Below, piece after piece: positions 22,271-31,302 of a DNA stretch of 58,836 nt (the first letter of the stretch is position 1; every line of letters starts with the position of its first letter). The DNA is from an uncultured Rubrobacteraceae bacterium (GTDB lineage Bacteria > Actinomycetota > Rubrobacteria > Rubrobacterales > Rubrobacteraceae): contig CADCVI010000245.1 of assembly GCA_902806105.1 (NCBI GenBank), forward strand, positions 1-58,836. The letters are read 5' to 3'. The translations under genes were made by a program, and so were the position numbers. Below the pieces are notes generated by a model that saw nothing but the letters and a program-made list of their open reading frames with translations, did not search any database and had not been told where the DNA came from.

Positions 22271-24057
22271 AGGGAAAGAAGAGGCAGGGGGTGGATGGAG
22301 CCCGGACCCGGGCGGGGGAGGCTTCCTCCGTCGCCGGGCGCGGCGAGGTAGTGCGCATGCCGAACAGGGGCAGCGGCCGCTCCCGGCCCTCGCGGCCTGC
22401 CCCTCCGAAGGGTCGCGGCCGGGCGGTCGGACGCGGCAGGGTGCGGCTGGCGGTAGGGGCCGTCGCGGTGGTGTGCATCGCGCTGGGGGGGAGGGCCGTA
22501 CAGCTGAGCCTCCCGAGCGAGCCGGGACCCGGGCTCTTCTCCATGGAGCACCGCCGCGTCGCCGCGTTCGAGGACCGGGCCGAGCGCGGCGCTATCCTCA
22601 GCGCGGACGGACGCCAGCTCGCCACGAGCCTCGATGCCTCCGAAGTCGTCGCCACCCCGTATCAGATCGAGGACCCTCGCGCGGCGGCCGAGGCCCTGTC
22701 CGCGGTGCTCGGCACCGGGGTTTCGGAGGTCGAGGAGAAGATCACCCGGACCGACGACGGGGGAGCCCTGAGCGGATACAGCGTCGTCGCCTCCGGGGTC
22801 GAGCCGGAGAAGGCGCAGGCTGTTCAGGACCTCGCCCTGACGGGCATCTCCGTAGCGCCGGACGCCGAGAGGGTTTATCCGAACGGCGCCCTCGCGAGCC
22901 AGGCCCTCGGACACCTCGGGAACGACATGGCCTACGGCGGGGTGGAGGCCAGCCACGAGGACGTTCTAAAGAGCGGGGGTGACGTGAAGCTCACGCTCGA
23001 TGCCGCGGTCCAGAAAGAGCTCGAAGGTACGCTCATCGACACCGTCAAGGAGCACGAGGCCAAGAGCGCGGTCGGGATCGTGATGCGCGTCGACGACGGC
23101 GCGGTGGTCGCCCTCGCGAACGTGCCCGGCTACGACAACAACAAGTTCGGGGATGCCCCCGGGGAGGCCCAGCGCAACCGCGCGCTCACCGACCCGTACG
23201 AGCCCGGCTCGACCTTCAAAGCTTTCACCATGGCGGCGGCCCTCGAAGAAGGGGCAGTGACGGAGGACAGCTCGTTTGTCGTCCCGGACCATATGGCGGT
23301 CGCCGACAGGATCATCGGCGACTCCGAGCCGCACGAGACCCTGACCCTCGACACCGCGGACATCCTCGCGAGGTCGAGCAACGTCGGGACGGTCCAGGTC
23401 GCCCAGACCCTGGGCGGCGAGAAGCTCGCCGAATATATAGATCGCTTCGGCTTCGGCCAGCCGACCGGCGTGGACCTCTGGGGCGAAGACGTGGGCCTCG
23501 TCCCGCCCTACGAGGAGTGGAGCGGCTCCTCCATCGGTAACATCCCCATCGGCCAGGGCCTGACGGTGACCCCCATGCAACTGGCCGCGGGTTACGCCGC
23601 GCTCGTCAACGGCGGCCTCGCCGTGACGCCGTACGTGGCCGAAGGATCTGCCCCGGAGGCGCCGGGGCGCCGGGTGATAAGCGAGGATACCTCGTCTATA
23701 GTACGCGGGATGCTCCAGCGCGTGGTCGAGGCGGAGGAGGGGACGGGCGAGCTCGCCCGGATCCCGGGTTACGGCGTAGCCGGCAAGACCGGGACCGCCG
23801 AAAAGGTCGACCCCGAGACCGGCCTCTACGGCGGCGGCTACTTTACCTCCTTTGTAGGGTTCGCCCCCGCCGAAGACCCGGAGTACCTGACCCTGGTCCT
23901 GGTCGACGAGCCGCAAACTACATACTGGGGCGAGGTCGTCGCAGCCCCGGCGTTCCAGAAGGTGATGAGCTTCACCCTCAGCTACATGAACGTCCCGCCG
24001 GATCGCAGGGAGACAAAACCCTCCCCATCCGGGTACGCGGAAGGCGGTAGCCGGTGA
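22267..24057 (+). CDS. ftsI: Septal peptidoglycan transpeptidase (class B PBP)
   Basis: The 596-residue class B penicillin-binding protein has a basic cytosolic tail, a membrane helix at about 60-79, a dimerisation domain beginning RAERGAILSADGRQLA, and a transpeptidase domain with S315-TF-K318 (PGSTFKAF), S370-S-N372 and K507-T-G509. It cross-links septal peptidoglycan with FtsW. There are no PASTA repeats; the protein ends soon after the catalytic domain. GTG 22267 overlaps ftsL and the TGA overlaps murF. murE, which usually follows ftsI, is missing here. Confidence 0.96.
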   Translation: MKGKKRQGVDGARTRAGEASSVAGRGEVVRMPNRGSGRSRPSRPAPPKGRGRAVGRGRVRLAVGAVAVVCIALGGRAVQLSLPSEPGPGLFSMEHRRVAAFEDRAERGAILSADGRQLATSLDASEVVATPYQIEDPRAAAEALSAVLGTGVSEVEEKITRTDDGGALSGYSVVASGVEPEKAQAVQDLALTGISVAPDAERVYPNGALASQALGHLGNDMAYGGVEASHEDVLKSGGDVKLTLDAAVQKELEGTLIDTVKEHEAKSAVGIVMRVDDGAVVALANVPGYDNNKFGDAPGEAQRNRALTDPYEPGSTFKAFTMAAALEEGAVTEDSSFVVPDHMAVADRIIGDSEPHETLTLDTADILARSSNVGTVQVAQTLGGEKLAEYIDRFGFGQPTGVDLWGEDVGLVPPYEEWSGSSIGNIPIGQGLTVTPMQLAAGYAALVNGGLAVTPYVAEGSAPEAPGRRVISEDTSSIVRGMLQRVVEAEEGTGELARIPGYGVAGKTGTAEKVDPETGLYGGGYFTSFVGFAPAEDPEYLTLVLVDEPQTTYWGEVVAAPAFQKVMSFTLSYMNVPPDRRETKPSPSGYAEGGSR

Positions 24058-25442
24058 GGCCGGTTCCTCTCGCGGAGGTGGCGAGGGCGATGGGCGGCAC
24101 CCTCGGCGGCGTTCCGGAGGAGCGGGCGCAGTCCCTCGTTACGGGTGCTGCGGTTGATTCCAGGGAGGTTCGAGAGGGGCATCTCTTCTTCGCCCTCAAG
24201 GGGCGCGTAGACGGGGCGGACTTCGCGCCCGAGGCGATGCTCAGGGGGGCTGTCGCCGTGGTCTCGGAGAGGCCGCTCCCGGTCCCGACGGTCGTGGTCG
24301 AAGATGCGCAGGCAGCGCTCGGTGAGCTCGCGCGGTGGAACCTCAAGCGCCCCGGGGCGCCGACGGTCGTGGGGATCACGGGCAGCGTCGGCAAGACGAC
24401 GGTGAAGGACGCTCTCGCGGCGATCCTGCGCTCGGCGGGCAGGCGCGTGGGCGCGACGGAAGGCAACTTCAACAACGAGCTGGGCCTGCCGCTCACGGTG
24501 CTCGCCGCCGACGAGAAGGCGGAGGTACTGGTGTTGGAGATGGGCGCGACCCACCCCGGCGATATCGCGCACCTCGCCCGCATCGCCCCGCCCGAGGTCG
24601 GCGTGCTCACCGCCGTCTCGCCGGTCCACCTGGACTCGTTCGGGGGCATCGAAGCCCTCGCCGCCACGAAGGGAGAACTGGCAGCGTCCCTGCCGGAGAG
24701 CCCCGGGAGCGTCCTCGTCTCGCCCCTCGGTGCGCCGGAAGCCGCAACCGCGAGGGGCCGGAATATCGGGCGGCGCATTACTTTCGGCCTTACACCTGAG
24801 GCGGACCTTTACGTTACGGAGGTCTCCGAGCAAGAGAGTGGGCTCTCCTTCACCCTGCGCGTGAGGGACGGGGGACGTGCGGTAGAGGTAAAGGCCCCGG
24901 TCTTCGGGACGCACCTCGTGGAGCCGCTCCTGGCCGCGATCGGGGGGGGGATGGCCCTCGGGCTGGACCCCGAAGAATGCGCCCGCGGGCTCACCCGGCT
25001 CAGGCGCACGGGCCTGCGGGGTGAGGTGTACAAGCTCCGGGAGGACATCATCGTCTACGACGACTCCTACAACGCCTCGCCGGCGGCGGTTGCCGCCGTG
25101 TTGCGTTACGGGGCAGAGGGGGCGCGGCGTCAGGGACGCCGGCTCGTCGCGGTGCTCGGCGGGATGTTCGAGCTGGGGGCCGCGGCCCGGGAGTACCACC
25201 GGGAGGCCGGGAGGCTCGCCGCCGAGGTCGGTGTAGACTTGCTCGTCTGCGTCGGGGACGAGGCCCGCTGGTACGCCGAAGCCTTCTCCGGGGATTGCCT
25301 GCGCTACGAGAGCGCGGAGGCAGCGGCGGAGGGGCTCGAAGGCGTGCTCGAAGAGGGAGATTACGTTGTGGTCAAGGGATCCAGGGGCGTCGGGCTCGAC
25401 CGCCTGACCCGCAAGTTGAAGGAGAAACTAGCTCTTGTTTAG
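24054..25442 (+). CDS. murF: UDP-MurNAc-tripeptide:D-Ala-D-Ala ligase
   Basis: The 462-residue Mur ligase adds D-Ala-D-Ala to the UDP-muramoyl tripeptide. The P-loop is GITGSVGKTT (107-116); NFNNELGLPLT and DDSYNASP are MurF-specific signatures and separate it from MurE. The three-domain order of substrate-binding, ATPase and C-terminal Rossmann-like domain is intact. The GTG overlaps the ftsI stop as GTGA, and an AAGGAG site near its 3' end serves mraY, which it overlaps by 8 nt. Confidence 0.96.
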   Translation: MRPVPLAEVARAMGGTLGGVPEERAQSLVTGAAVDSREVREGHLFFALKGRVDGADFAPEAMLRGAVAVVSERPLPVPTVVVEDAQAALGELARWNLKRPGAPTVVGITGSVGKTTVKDALAAILRSAGRRVGATEGNFNNELGLPLTVLAADEKAEVLVLEMGATHPGDIAHLARIAPPEVGVLTAVSPVHLDSFGGIEALAATKGELAASLPESPGSVLVSPLGAPEAATARGRNIGRRITFGLTPEADLYVTEVSEQESGLSFTLRVRDGGRAVEVKAPVFGTHLVEPLLAAIGGGMALGLDPEECARGLTRLRRTGLRGEVYKLREDIIVYDDSYNASPAAVAAVLRYGAEGARRQGRRLVAVLGGMFELGAAAREYHREAGRLAAEVGVDLLVCVGDEARWYAEAFSGDCLRYESAEAAAEGLEGVLEEGDYVVVKGSRGVGLDRLTRKLKEKLALV

Positions 25443-26430
25443 CGTTGTCCTGGCGGCGGGGATCGCCTTCGTGGTGACCCTCGCGACCGGGTCGAAGTTT
25501 ATAGAGTTCCTAAGGAACAAGAAGTTCGGGCAGTTCGTGCGCGAGGAGGGGCCGCAGACGCACCTCATCAAGCAGGGGACGCCGACGATGGGCGGGGTGG
25601 TGATGCTGCTCGGCCTCGCGGCGGCGCTAGTCGTGGTGGCGCGGCCGAACTTCGCGACGCTCACCGTGCTCCTGCTGGTCTCGGCGGTCGCGGCGATCGG
25701 GTTGTACGACGACTGGCAGAAGATCTCCAACCGGCGCAACGAGGGGTTGAGCGCGCGGTACAAGGCGCTGCTCCTGGCGCTTGCTGTTGTCGTCGCGGAC
25801 ATCATGGCGCTTCGCTACGTGGGCGTGACGCAGAACGTGATCCTGCCGGGGCTCGACCGGAACCTCGTGCTCGGGCCGGGGGTTATCGGGGTGGCGCTCT
25901 TCAGCCTGCTCGTGCTGCTCGTGATCGTGGGGGCGACGAACGCCGTCAACCTCACCGACGGGCTCGACGGGCTCGCGGCTGGGGCAGGGGCGATAGCGCT
26001 GCTCGCCTACACGGCGATCGCGTTTCTGGAGCGCCAGTACGACCTCGCGGTGGTCTGCGGCGCGATGGTCGGGGCGCTCATCGGGTTTTTGTGGTTCAAC
26101 TCGCATCCGGCCGAGGTCTTTATGGGGGATACCGGGTCGCTCGCCGTCGGCGGCGTGCTCGCGGTGGCGGCGGTGTTGACCAAGACCGAGATGCTGCTGC
26201 CGGTGATCGGCGGGATCTTCGTGATCGAGACGCTCTCCGTGATGATCCAGGTTTTCTTCTTCAAGGTCACCGGCAAACGCGTCTTCAAGATGGCGCCTAT
26301 CCACCACCACTTCGAGTTTCTGGGGTGGGAGGAGAACAAGGTGGTGGTGCGCTTCTGGATCATCCAGGCGGTCTTCGCCTCCGCCGGGTTTGTCGTCTAC
26401 TACTTCACCCTCTACAACGACGCCGTATGA
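25435..26430 (+). CDS. mraY: Phospho-MurNAc-pentapeptide translocase
   Basis: The 331-residue protein has about ten membrane helices and makes lipid I on undecaprenyl phosphate. Signature stretches are GTPTMGGVVML, the aspartate-rich YDDWQK and VNLTDGLDGLAAG, and the HHHFE histidine run near residue 286. TTG 25435 follows AAGGAG by about 10 nt. The TGA overlaps the ATG of murD (ATGA). The DgkA-PAP2 fusion at 4633 may recycle the same lipid carrier. Confidence 0.97.
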   Translation: MFSVVLAAGIAFVVTLATGSKFIEFLRNKKFGQFVREEGPQTHLIKQGTPTMGGVVMLLGLAAALVVVARPNFATLTVLLLVSAVAAIGLYDDWQKISNRRNEGLSARYKALLLALAVVVADIMALRYVGVTQNVILPGLDRNLVLGPGVIGVALFSLLVLLVIVGATNAVNLTDGLDGLAAGAGAIALLAYTAIAFLERQYDLAVVCGAMVGALIGFLWFNSHPAEVFMGDTGSLAVGGVLAVAAVLTKTEMLLPVIGGIFVIETLSVMIQVFFFKVTGKRVFKMAPIHHHFEFLGWEENKVVVRFWIIQAVFASAGFVVYYFTLYNDAV

Positions 26431-27752
26431 CGACGCTGGTATACGGTCTCGGGGAATCCGGCCGCGCCGTCGCGCGCGCTCTTGCGGAGCGCGGGGTAAA
26501 GGTCGTCGCGGCCGACGCGAACGACTCCGAGCCCCTGCGCCTCTCTGCCGCTTCGCTCGGCGTGGAGACACGCCTCGGGGCCGGCCCGGAGCTTCTGGAA
26601 GAGGGCTTCGATCGGATCGTCGCGAGCCCGGGGATCCGGCCCGCCGATGCCCTGCTCTCGGCCGCCGAGAAGGGCGGCATACCGATTCTCTCCGAGGTTG
26701 CTCTCGGTCTCGGGCTCCTGAGGCAGGAGGCCCCGGACGTGAAGGTCGCGGCCGTCACCGGGACGAACGGCAAGACGACCGTGGTCGACATGATCCAGCA
26801 CTGTCTCACCGCCGCCGGGATCCCCCACGCCGTAGCCGGGAACTCCTGGCGCGCCCTGACCGGATGCCTGGAAGAGGTCCGCGAGGCCGGACTGCTCGTC
26901 CTGGAGGTCTCGTCGTTCGGGCTCCACTACCTCGAAAGCCCGAGCTTCGACGTAGCCGCGCTCCTCAACGTCCGCCCGGACCACCTGAACTGGCACGCCT
27001 CCTTCGATGAGTACGTCGCCGACAAGCTGCGCATCTTCGAGGGTCAGGGCGCGGGCGACCTGGCGCTGGTGAGCGCCGGGGATGAGGTCGGCCGGAACGC
27101 GGCGGCGGGGCTCGCCGCCGAGAGCGTCCTCGTCGGAGCGGGTGGGACGCGGGTCGAGGGGGGGAGCCTGCTGCTGAGGGGACGTCCCCTCGTGGGCGTC
27201 TCCGATCTCCCGTTCGTCGGCGGACACAACAGGGAGAACGCCCTGTTCGCGGCCCTGGTGGCCGAGCGGTTCGGGGCGGGGATGGAGGGCATCCGCGACG
27301 GGCTCCTCGGCTACGGGCTCAAGCCGCACAGGATGGAGGTCGTCGGGGACCACGGGGGCTCCACGTGGGTCGACGACTCCAAGGCCACGAACCCGGCTGC
27401 GGTGGCGGCGGCGCTCTCCGGCCTGGAGGGGCCGGTCGTGCTCATCCTCGGGGGCTCGGAGAAGGGGACGGATTTCTCGGAGGTGCTGCCCTACCTGGGG
27501 CGGTGCCGCGCGATCTTGTGCCAGGGGGAGGCGGGGCCACGGCTCGCCCGTTTTCTGGGGGAGAACGGGGCCGAGGTTTCGCTTGTACCGGACCTCACCG
27601 CCGCGGTAGAGGCGGCTCGCGCTGTCGCCAGGCCGGGCGACGTGGTGCTGCTCTCGCCGGGGTGCGCGAGCTTCGACCAGTTCTCCGGGTACGCGGAGAG
27701 GGGGGAGGCGTTTGCGCGGCTCTCGGCCGTTCGGGACGGGGCCCGCCGGTGA
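26427..27752 (+). CDS. murD: UDP-MurNAc-L-alanine:D-glutamate ligase
   Basis: The 441-residue Mur ligase begins TTLVYGLGESGRAVARAL and has the ATP loop TGTNGKTT (111-118), LNVRPDHLNWHASFDEY and DDSKATNP, all MurD-type. It adds D-glutamate to UDP-MurNAc-L-Ala. ATG 26427 overlaps the mraY stop, so the longer open frame upstream is rejected. The TGA at 27750-27752 overlaps the GTG of ftsW. Confidence 0.96.
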   Translation: MTTLVYGLGESGRAVARALAERGVKVVAADANDSEPLRLSAASLGVETRLGAGPELLEEGFDRIVASPGIRPADALLSAAEKGGIPILSEVALGLGLLRQEAPDVKVAAVTGTNGKTTVVDMIQHCLTAAGIPHAVAGNSWRALTGCLEEVREAGLLVLEVSSFGLHYLESPSFDVAALLNVRPDHLNWHASFDEYVADKLRIFEGQGAGDLALVSAGDEVGRNAAAGLAAESVLVGAGGTRVEGGSLLLRGRPLVGVSDLPFVGGHNRENALFAALVAERFGAGMEGIRDGLLGYGLKPHRMEVVGDHGGSTWVDDSKATNPAAVAAALSGLEGPVVLILGGSEKGTDFSEVLPYLGRCRAILCQGEAGPRLARFLGENGAEVSLVPDLTAAVEAARAVARPGDVVLLSPGCASFDQFSGYAERGEAFARLSAVRDGARR

Positions 27753-28915
27753 CGGCGCCCAGGACGAACCTGTTTATCGTGGCGCTCGCGCTCGCGTTTC
27801 TCGGGAACGTCATGGTGTACTCGGCGACTTCGGCGGAGTGGGGGGCGGATTATGGGGCGCGTTCCCTGCTGGCGCGCTTCGCCCACCTTGGGATCGGGCT
27901 CCTGGCTTTCTTCGTCGCCAGGGGGATCCGGTACACCGCGTGGCGCAGGATAGCGCCGCCGCTCTACGTCGGCGTGCTGTTGAGCCTCGTCCTCGTGCTC
28001 TTCGTCGGGGAGGAGATCGGGGGCGCGAGAAGGTGGATCGACCTCGGCCCGATCCAGGCCCAGCCCGCCGAGTTCGCGAAGCTCGCGGCGGTCGTGCTGC
28101 TCGCCTCCGTGGTCTCGCGGGCGCGACCGGGCTCGGGGCTCCCGTGGCGGACGATCGGGGCGGTCGGGGTCCTTTTCGGGCTCGTGCTCGTGGAGCCGGA
28201 CTTCGGGACTTCGGTGGTGCTGGCGGCCGGGGCGGCCGGGGTGTTGTGGGCCTCGGAGCTAAGGACGCGCGACCTCTTGGTCTGGGGGGGCGCCGCGCTC
28301 GTGCTGCTCGTCGGGGCGATGCTCGCTGCCCCGTACAGGAGGGAGCGGTTCCTGACGTTTCTGGACCCTTTGAGCGTCTGCGACGGCTCGGGTTACCAGA
28401 TCTGCCAGTCCATGAACGCGATACGGGGGGGGAGCTACCTCGGGATGGGGGCCGGGGGCGGCGCCATACCCGTCCCCGAGCTGCACACCGACATGATCTT
28501 CGCCCTCGTCGGCGAGGAGCTCGGGCTCCTCGGGATGGTCGTCGTTATCGGGGCGTTCTGCTTCTTCGTGGTCTCGGCGTACTCCATCGCCCTGAACGCC
28601 CCGACAATCCTGGGCCGGTGCCTGGCGGCGGGCCTCGCCACGATGTTCGCCGTCCAGACGGTCTTCAACATCGGCGCCGCGATGAGCGTCGTCCCCCTGG
28701 CCGGGATGACGCTGCCGTTTATAAGCTACGGCGGCTCCAGCGTCCTCGTCTGCTTCGCGGCGGTGGGGATCCTGTACCGCATATCGGAGGATAGTGAGGT
28801 TGCGAGAGTGGCGAGACGCACGACGGCTCCCGGAAAACGACGGGACGCCGCGCGTCCTGATAGCCGGCGGCGGGACGGGGGGACACGCGATCCCCGCGCT
28901 GTGCGTCGCGGATAG
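27749..28915 (+). CDS. ftsW: Septal peptidoglycan polymerase FtsW
   Basis: The 388-residue SEDS-family glycosyltransferase polymerises lipid II with FtsI. About ten membrane helices are visible, with the SEDS motifs GARRWIDLGPIQAQPAEFAKL, a catalytic-loop region with EPDFGTSVVL, and GMTLPFISYGGSS. The conserved core ends near ISEDSEV. The remaining 40 residues are basic and low-complexity, and their codons overlap the first 122 nt of murG in another frame. GTG 27749 overlaps the murD stop (GTGA). Confidence 0.95.
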   Translation: MTAPRTNLFIVALALAFLGNVMVYSATSAEWGADYGARSLLARFAHLGIGLLAFFVARGIRYTAWRRIAPPLYVGVLLSLVLVLFVGEEIGGARRWIDLGPIQAQPAEFAKLAAVVLLASVVSRARPGSGLPWRTIGAVGVLFGLVLVEPDFGTSVVLAAGAAGVLWASELRTRDLLVWGGAALVLLVGAMLAAPYRRERFLTFLDPLSVCDGSGYQICQSMNAIRGGSYLGMGAGGGAIPVPELHTDMIFALVGEELGLLGMVVVIGAFCFFVVSAYSIALNAPTILGRCLAAGLATMFAVQTVFNIGAAMSVVPLAGMTLPFISYGGSSVLVCFAAVGILYRISEDSEVARVARRTTAPGKRRDAARPDSRRRDGGTRDPRAVRRG

Positions 28916-29912
28916 CCTGCGCGAAATGGGAGCGGAGGTCTCCTTTATAGGCTCCACCTCGGGCATCGAGGCCGACCTGGTCCCCGGCAAGGGCTACAAG
29001 CTTCACGCCCTGCCCCTCGCGGGCCTCGCCGGGGGCCCCGTCGCCCGCGCCCGGGCCGGGCTGCTCTTCGCGCGCGCCCTGTCCAGTTGCCGGCGGATCC
29101 TCAAAGCCTTCCGCCCCGGCGCCGTCCTCGGCGTCGGCGGATACGCGAGCGCCCCGGCGGTCCTCGCCGCGAGGAACCTCGGCATACCGACCTTTCTTCA
29201 CGAACAGAACTCCGTTCCCGGCAGGGTGAACAGGCTCGCCTCCCGCTTCACGCGTGAGGTGCTCGTGACCTTCCCGGAGGCAGAGAAGGCCCTGAGACGC
29301 GCCGTCCCCGTCGGGATGCCGACCCGCCGCGAGTTCTTCGGAGCTTCGGCTGAGGAGGGCCTGGCGCGCCTCGGGGTCGAGCCGCCGGTCGTCCTGCTGT
29401 TTGGCGGGAGCGGCGGGGCCCTGAAGCTCAACCTGGCGGCGGCGGAGGCGTTCGGAGGGGGGGAGACGCCGTACTCGGTAGTCCAGGTCTCCGGCCGCCG
29501 GGATTTCGCACGCCTCTCCACGAAGAACCCGAGGCACAGGATCGTCGCCTACGACGACGAGCTGTGGCACGCCATCGCGGCGTCGAACGTCGTGGTGATG
29601 CGCGCCGGGGCCGGCTCTCTCTTCGACACCGCCGCCGTGGGACGGGCCTCCATACTTGTCCCGTACCCCTATGCCACCGGCGACCACCAGCTCCACAACG
29701 CCCGCTACTTTACGGAAGGGGACGCGGCCGAGCTCATGCTCGATGGCGAGGTGGATTCGGCCAGCCTTCGGGACCGGGTCGAAGGACTACTAGACGACGA
29801 TATGCGCCGGGAGGGGCTCGCGCGGAATATGCGCGCCCTCGCCACCCCGCACGCGGCCGATGAGGTCGCGGCGAGGCTGCTCTCGGCTACGACGAACGGA
29901 GGAACACGTTGA
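28794..29912 (+). CDS. murG: Lipid II synthase (undecaprenyl-PP-MurNAc-pentapeptide GlcNAc transferase)
   Basis: The 372-residue GT-B glycosyltransferase carries the glycine-rich GGGTGGHAIPAL (25-36), HEQNSVPGRVNRLAS and LLFGGSGGALKLN motifs and converts lipid I to lipid II at the inner membrane face. The GGGTGGH loop is encoded in the stretch shared with the end of ftsW. Only GTG 28794 or TTG 28800 are available as starts, so an overlap of at least 116 nt is unavoidable. Its TGA overlaps the TTG of murC. Confidence 0.96.
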   Translation: MRLREWRDARRLPENDGTPRVLIAGGGTGGHAIPALCVADSLREMGAEVSFIGSTSGIEADLVPGKGYKLHALPLAGLAGGPVARARAGLLFARALSSCRRILKAFRPGAVLGVGGYASAPAVLAARNLGIPTFLHEQNSVPGRVNRLASRFTREVLVTFPEAEKALRRAVPVGMPTRREFFGASAEEGLARLGVEPPVVLLFGGSGGALKLNLAAAEAFGGGETPYSVVQVSGRRDFARLSTKNPRHRIVAYDDELWHAIAASNVVVMRAGAGSLFDTAAVGRASILVPYPYATGDHQLHNARYFTEGDAAELMLDGEVDSASLRDRVEGLLDDDMRREGLARNMRALATPHAADEVAARLLSATTNGGTR

Positions 29913-31261
29913 AGATACACATGATCGGGATCGGCGGCGCCGGGATGAGCGGCATCGCCGAGGTCCTGCACGGCTCCGGTCACCGCGTCACGGGCTCCGA
30001 CCTCAAGGAGTCTCCCTACACCCAGAGGCTCTCGGAGGCCGGCATCACCGTTTACATAGGGCACGCCGCCCACCAGGTCGGCGACGCGGAGGAGGTCGTG
30101 ATCTCCACGGCCATCCCCTCCACGAACCCCGAGCTCCTCGAAGCCCGCCGCCGCTCCATCCCCGTGGTCCCGCGAGCCGGCGCCCTTGCCCGCATCCTCT
30201 CCGGAGGCCGGAGCGTGGCCGTTGCCGGCACCCACGGCAAGACCACGACCACGAGCATGACTACCCACGCCCTGCGCATGTCGGGCGAGAACCCGACCGC
30301 GCTGATAGGCGGCGAGCTGAACGACATAGGGAGCAACGTCGTCCTTTCTTCCTCCGACCTCTTCGTCGCCGAGGCCGACGAGTCCGACCGCTCCCTGCTC
30401 CACCTAGACCCGCTGGCCGCCGTCGTCACCAACGTCGAGTTCGACCACCCGGACTTCTACTCCTCTCTCGCAGACGTGATGGAGACCTTCGTGAAGTTTG
30501 TTCAGGGGCTACCTGCCGAGGGGCACCTCGTCACCTGCGCCGACGACGCGAACTGCATGGAGCTCGCCGCCCTCGCCCCCTGCCCCGTCACGACCTACGG
30601 GCTGGAGGCCGGGGACCTTCGAGCCGAGCCCGTCTCCTCCAACTCCTTCCTCCTGTTCGAGGACGGGGAGGAGCGTGGCCTCGTCGAGCTCGGCGTCCAC
30701 GGGCGGCACAACATCCTCAACTCGCTCGCGGCGGCCGGGGTCGCCCGCTGGCTCGGCCACGACGCGCTCGCCGCGGCCCGGAGCCTCGGAACCTTCGGCG
30801 GCGTCCGGCGGCGGTTCCAGCTCAAGGGAACGAGGGACAGCGTCCGCGTCGTCGACGACTACGCCCACCACCCGACGGAGCTCTCGGCGACCCTGGAGGT
30901 GGCCCGGGCGACCCTCTCTCCCGATGGGCGCGTCGTCGCCGTCTTCCAGCCGCACCGCTACTCCCGCACCCGGACCCTCTACAGAGAATTCGGAGAGGCG
31001 TTGACCGCCGCCGACGCCGTCCTCGTCACCGAGGTCTATGGCGCCGGCGAAATGCCCCAGCCGGGGGTTAGCGGGAAGCTGATCGTGGACGCCGTCTGCG
31101 AGAGCCGGACCCCGGAACGCCCGGACGTCTACTACGTCCCCGACGGGCACGACATCCCAACGGTTCTCCGCGCCATCTCCCGTCCCAACGATACCGTTGT
31201 AACGATGGGTGCCGGGGACATCTCCCGCGCCGGCGACGAGTTTCTCGCCGCGATCGGATAA
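29909..31261 (+). CDS. murC: UDP-MurNAc:L-alanine ligase
   Basis: The 450-residue protein starts with the MurC glycine-rich loop HMIGIGGAGMSGIAEVL, has the P-loop GTHGKTTTT (107-115) and the closing-domain motif YAHHPTEL with FQPHRYSRT. It catalyses the first amino-acid addition to UDP-MurNAc. TTG 29909 follows GGAGG at correct spacing and overlaps the murG stop. murB, often fused or adjacent, is not found downstream. Confidence 0.96.
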   Translation: MKIHMIGIGGAGMSGIAEVLHGSGHRVTGSDLKESPYTQRLSEAGITVYIGHAAHQVGDAEEVVISTAIPSTNPELLEARRRSIPVVPRAGALARILSGGRSVAVAGTHGKTTTTSMTTHALRMSGENPTALIGGELNDIGSNVVLSSSDLFVAEADESDRSLLHLDPLAAVVTNVEFDHPDFYSSLADVMETFVKFVQGLPAEGHLVTCADDANCMELAALAPCPVTTYGLEAGDLRAEPVSSNSFLLFEDGEERGLVELGVHGRHNILNSLAAAGVARWLGHDALAAARSLGTFGGVRRRFQLKGTRDSVRVVDDYAHHPTELSATLEVARATLSPDGRVVAVFQPHRYSRTRTLYREFGEALTAADAVLVTEVYGAGEMPQPGVSGKLIVDAVCESRTPERPDVYYVPDGHDIPTVLRAISRPNDTVVTMGAGDISRAGDEFLAAIG

Positions 31262-31302
31262 TCCGGGCACAAAGAAGATTCGATTGTCGGGGATACAACG
31301 TC

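Noticed and set aside
24054..25442. Possibility that the gene after ftsI is murE
   Set aside because: The NFNNELGLPLT and DDSYNASP motifs are MurF-type, so murE is truly absent at this place.
29860..31071. A 403-codon + strand frame inside murC
   Set aside because: It is out of frame with a complete MurC and almost all arginine, proline and glycine.
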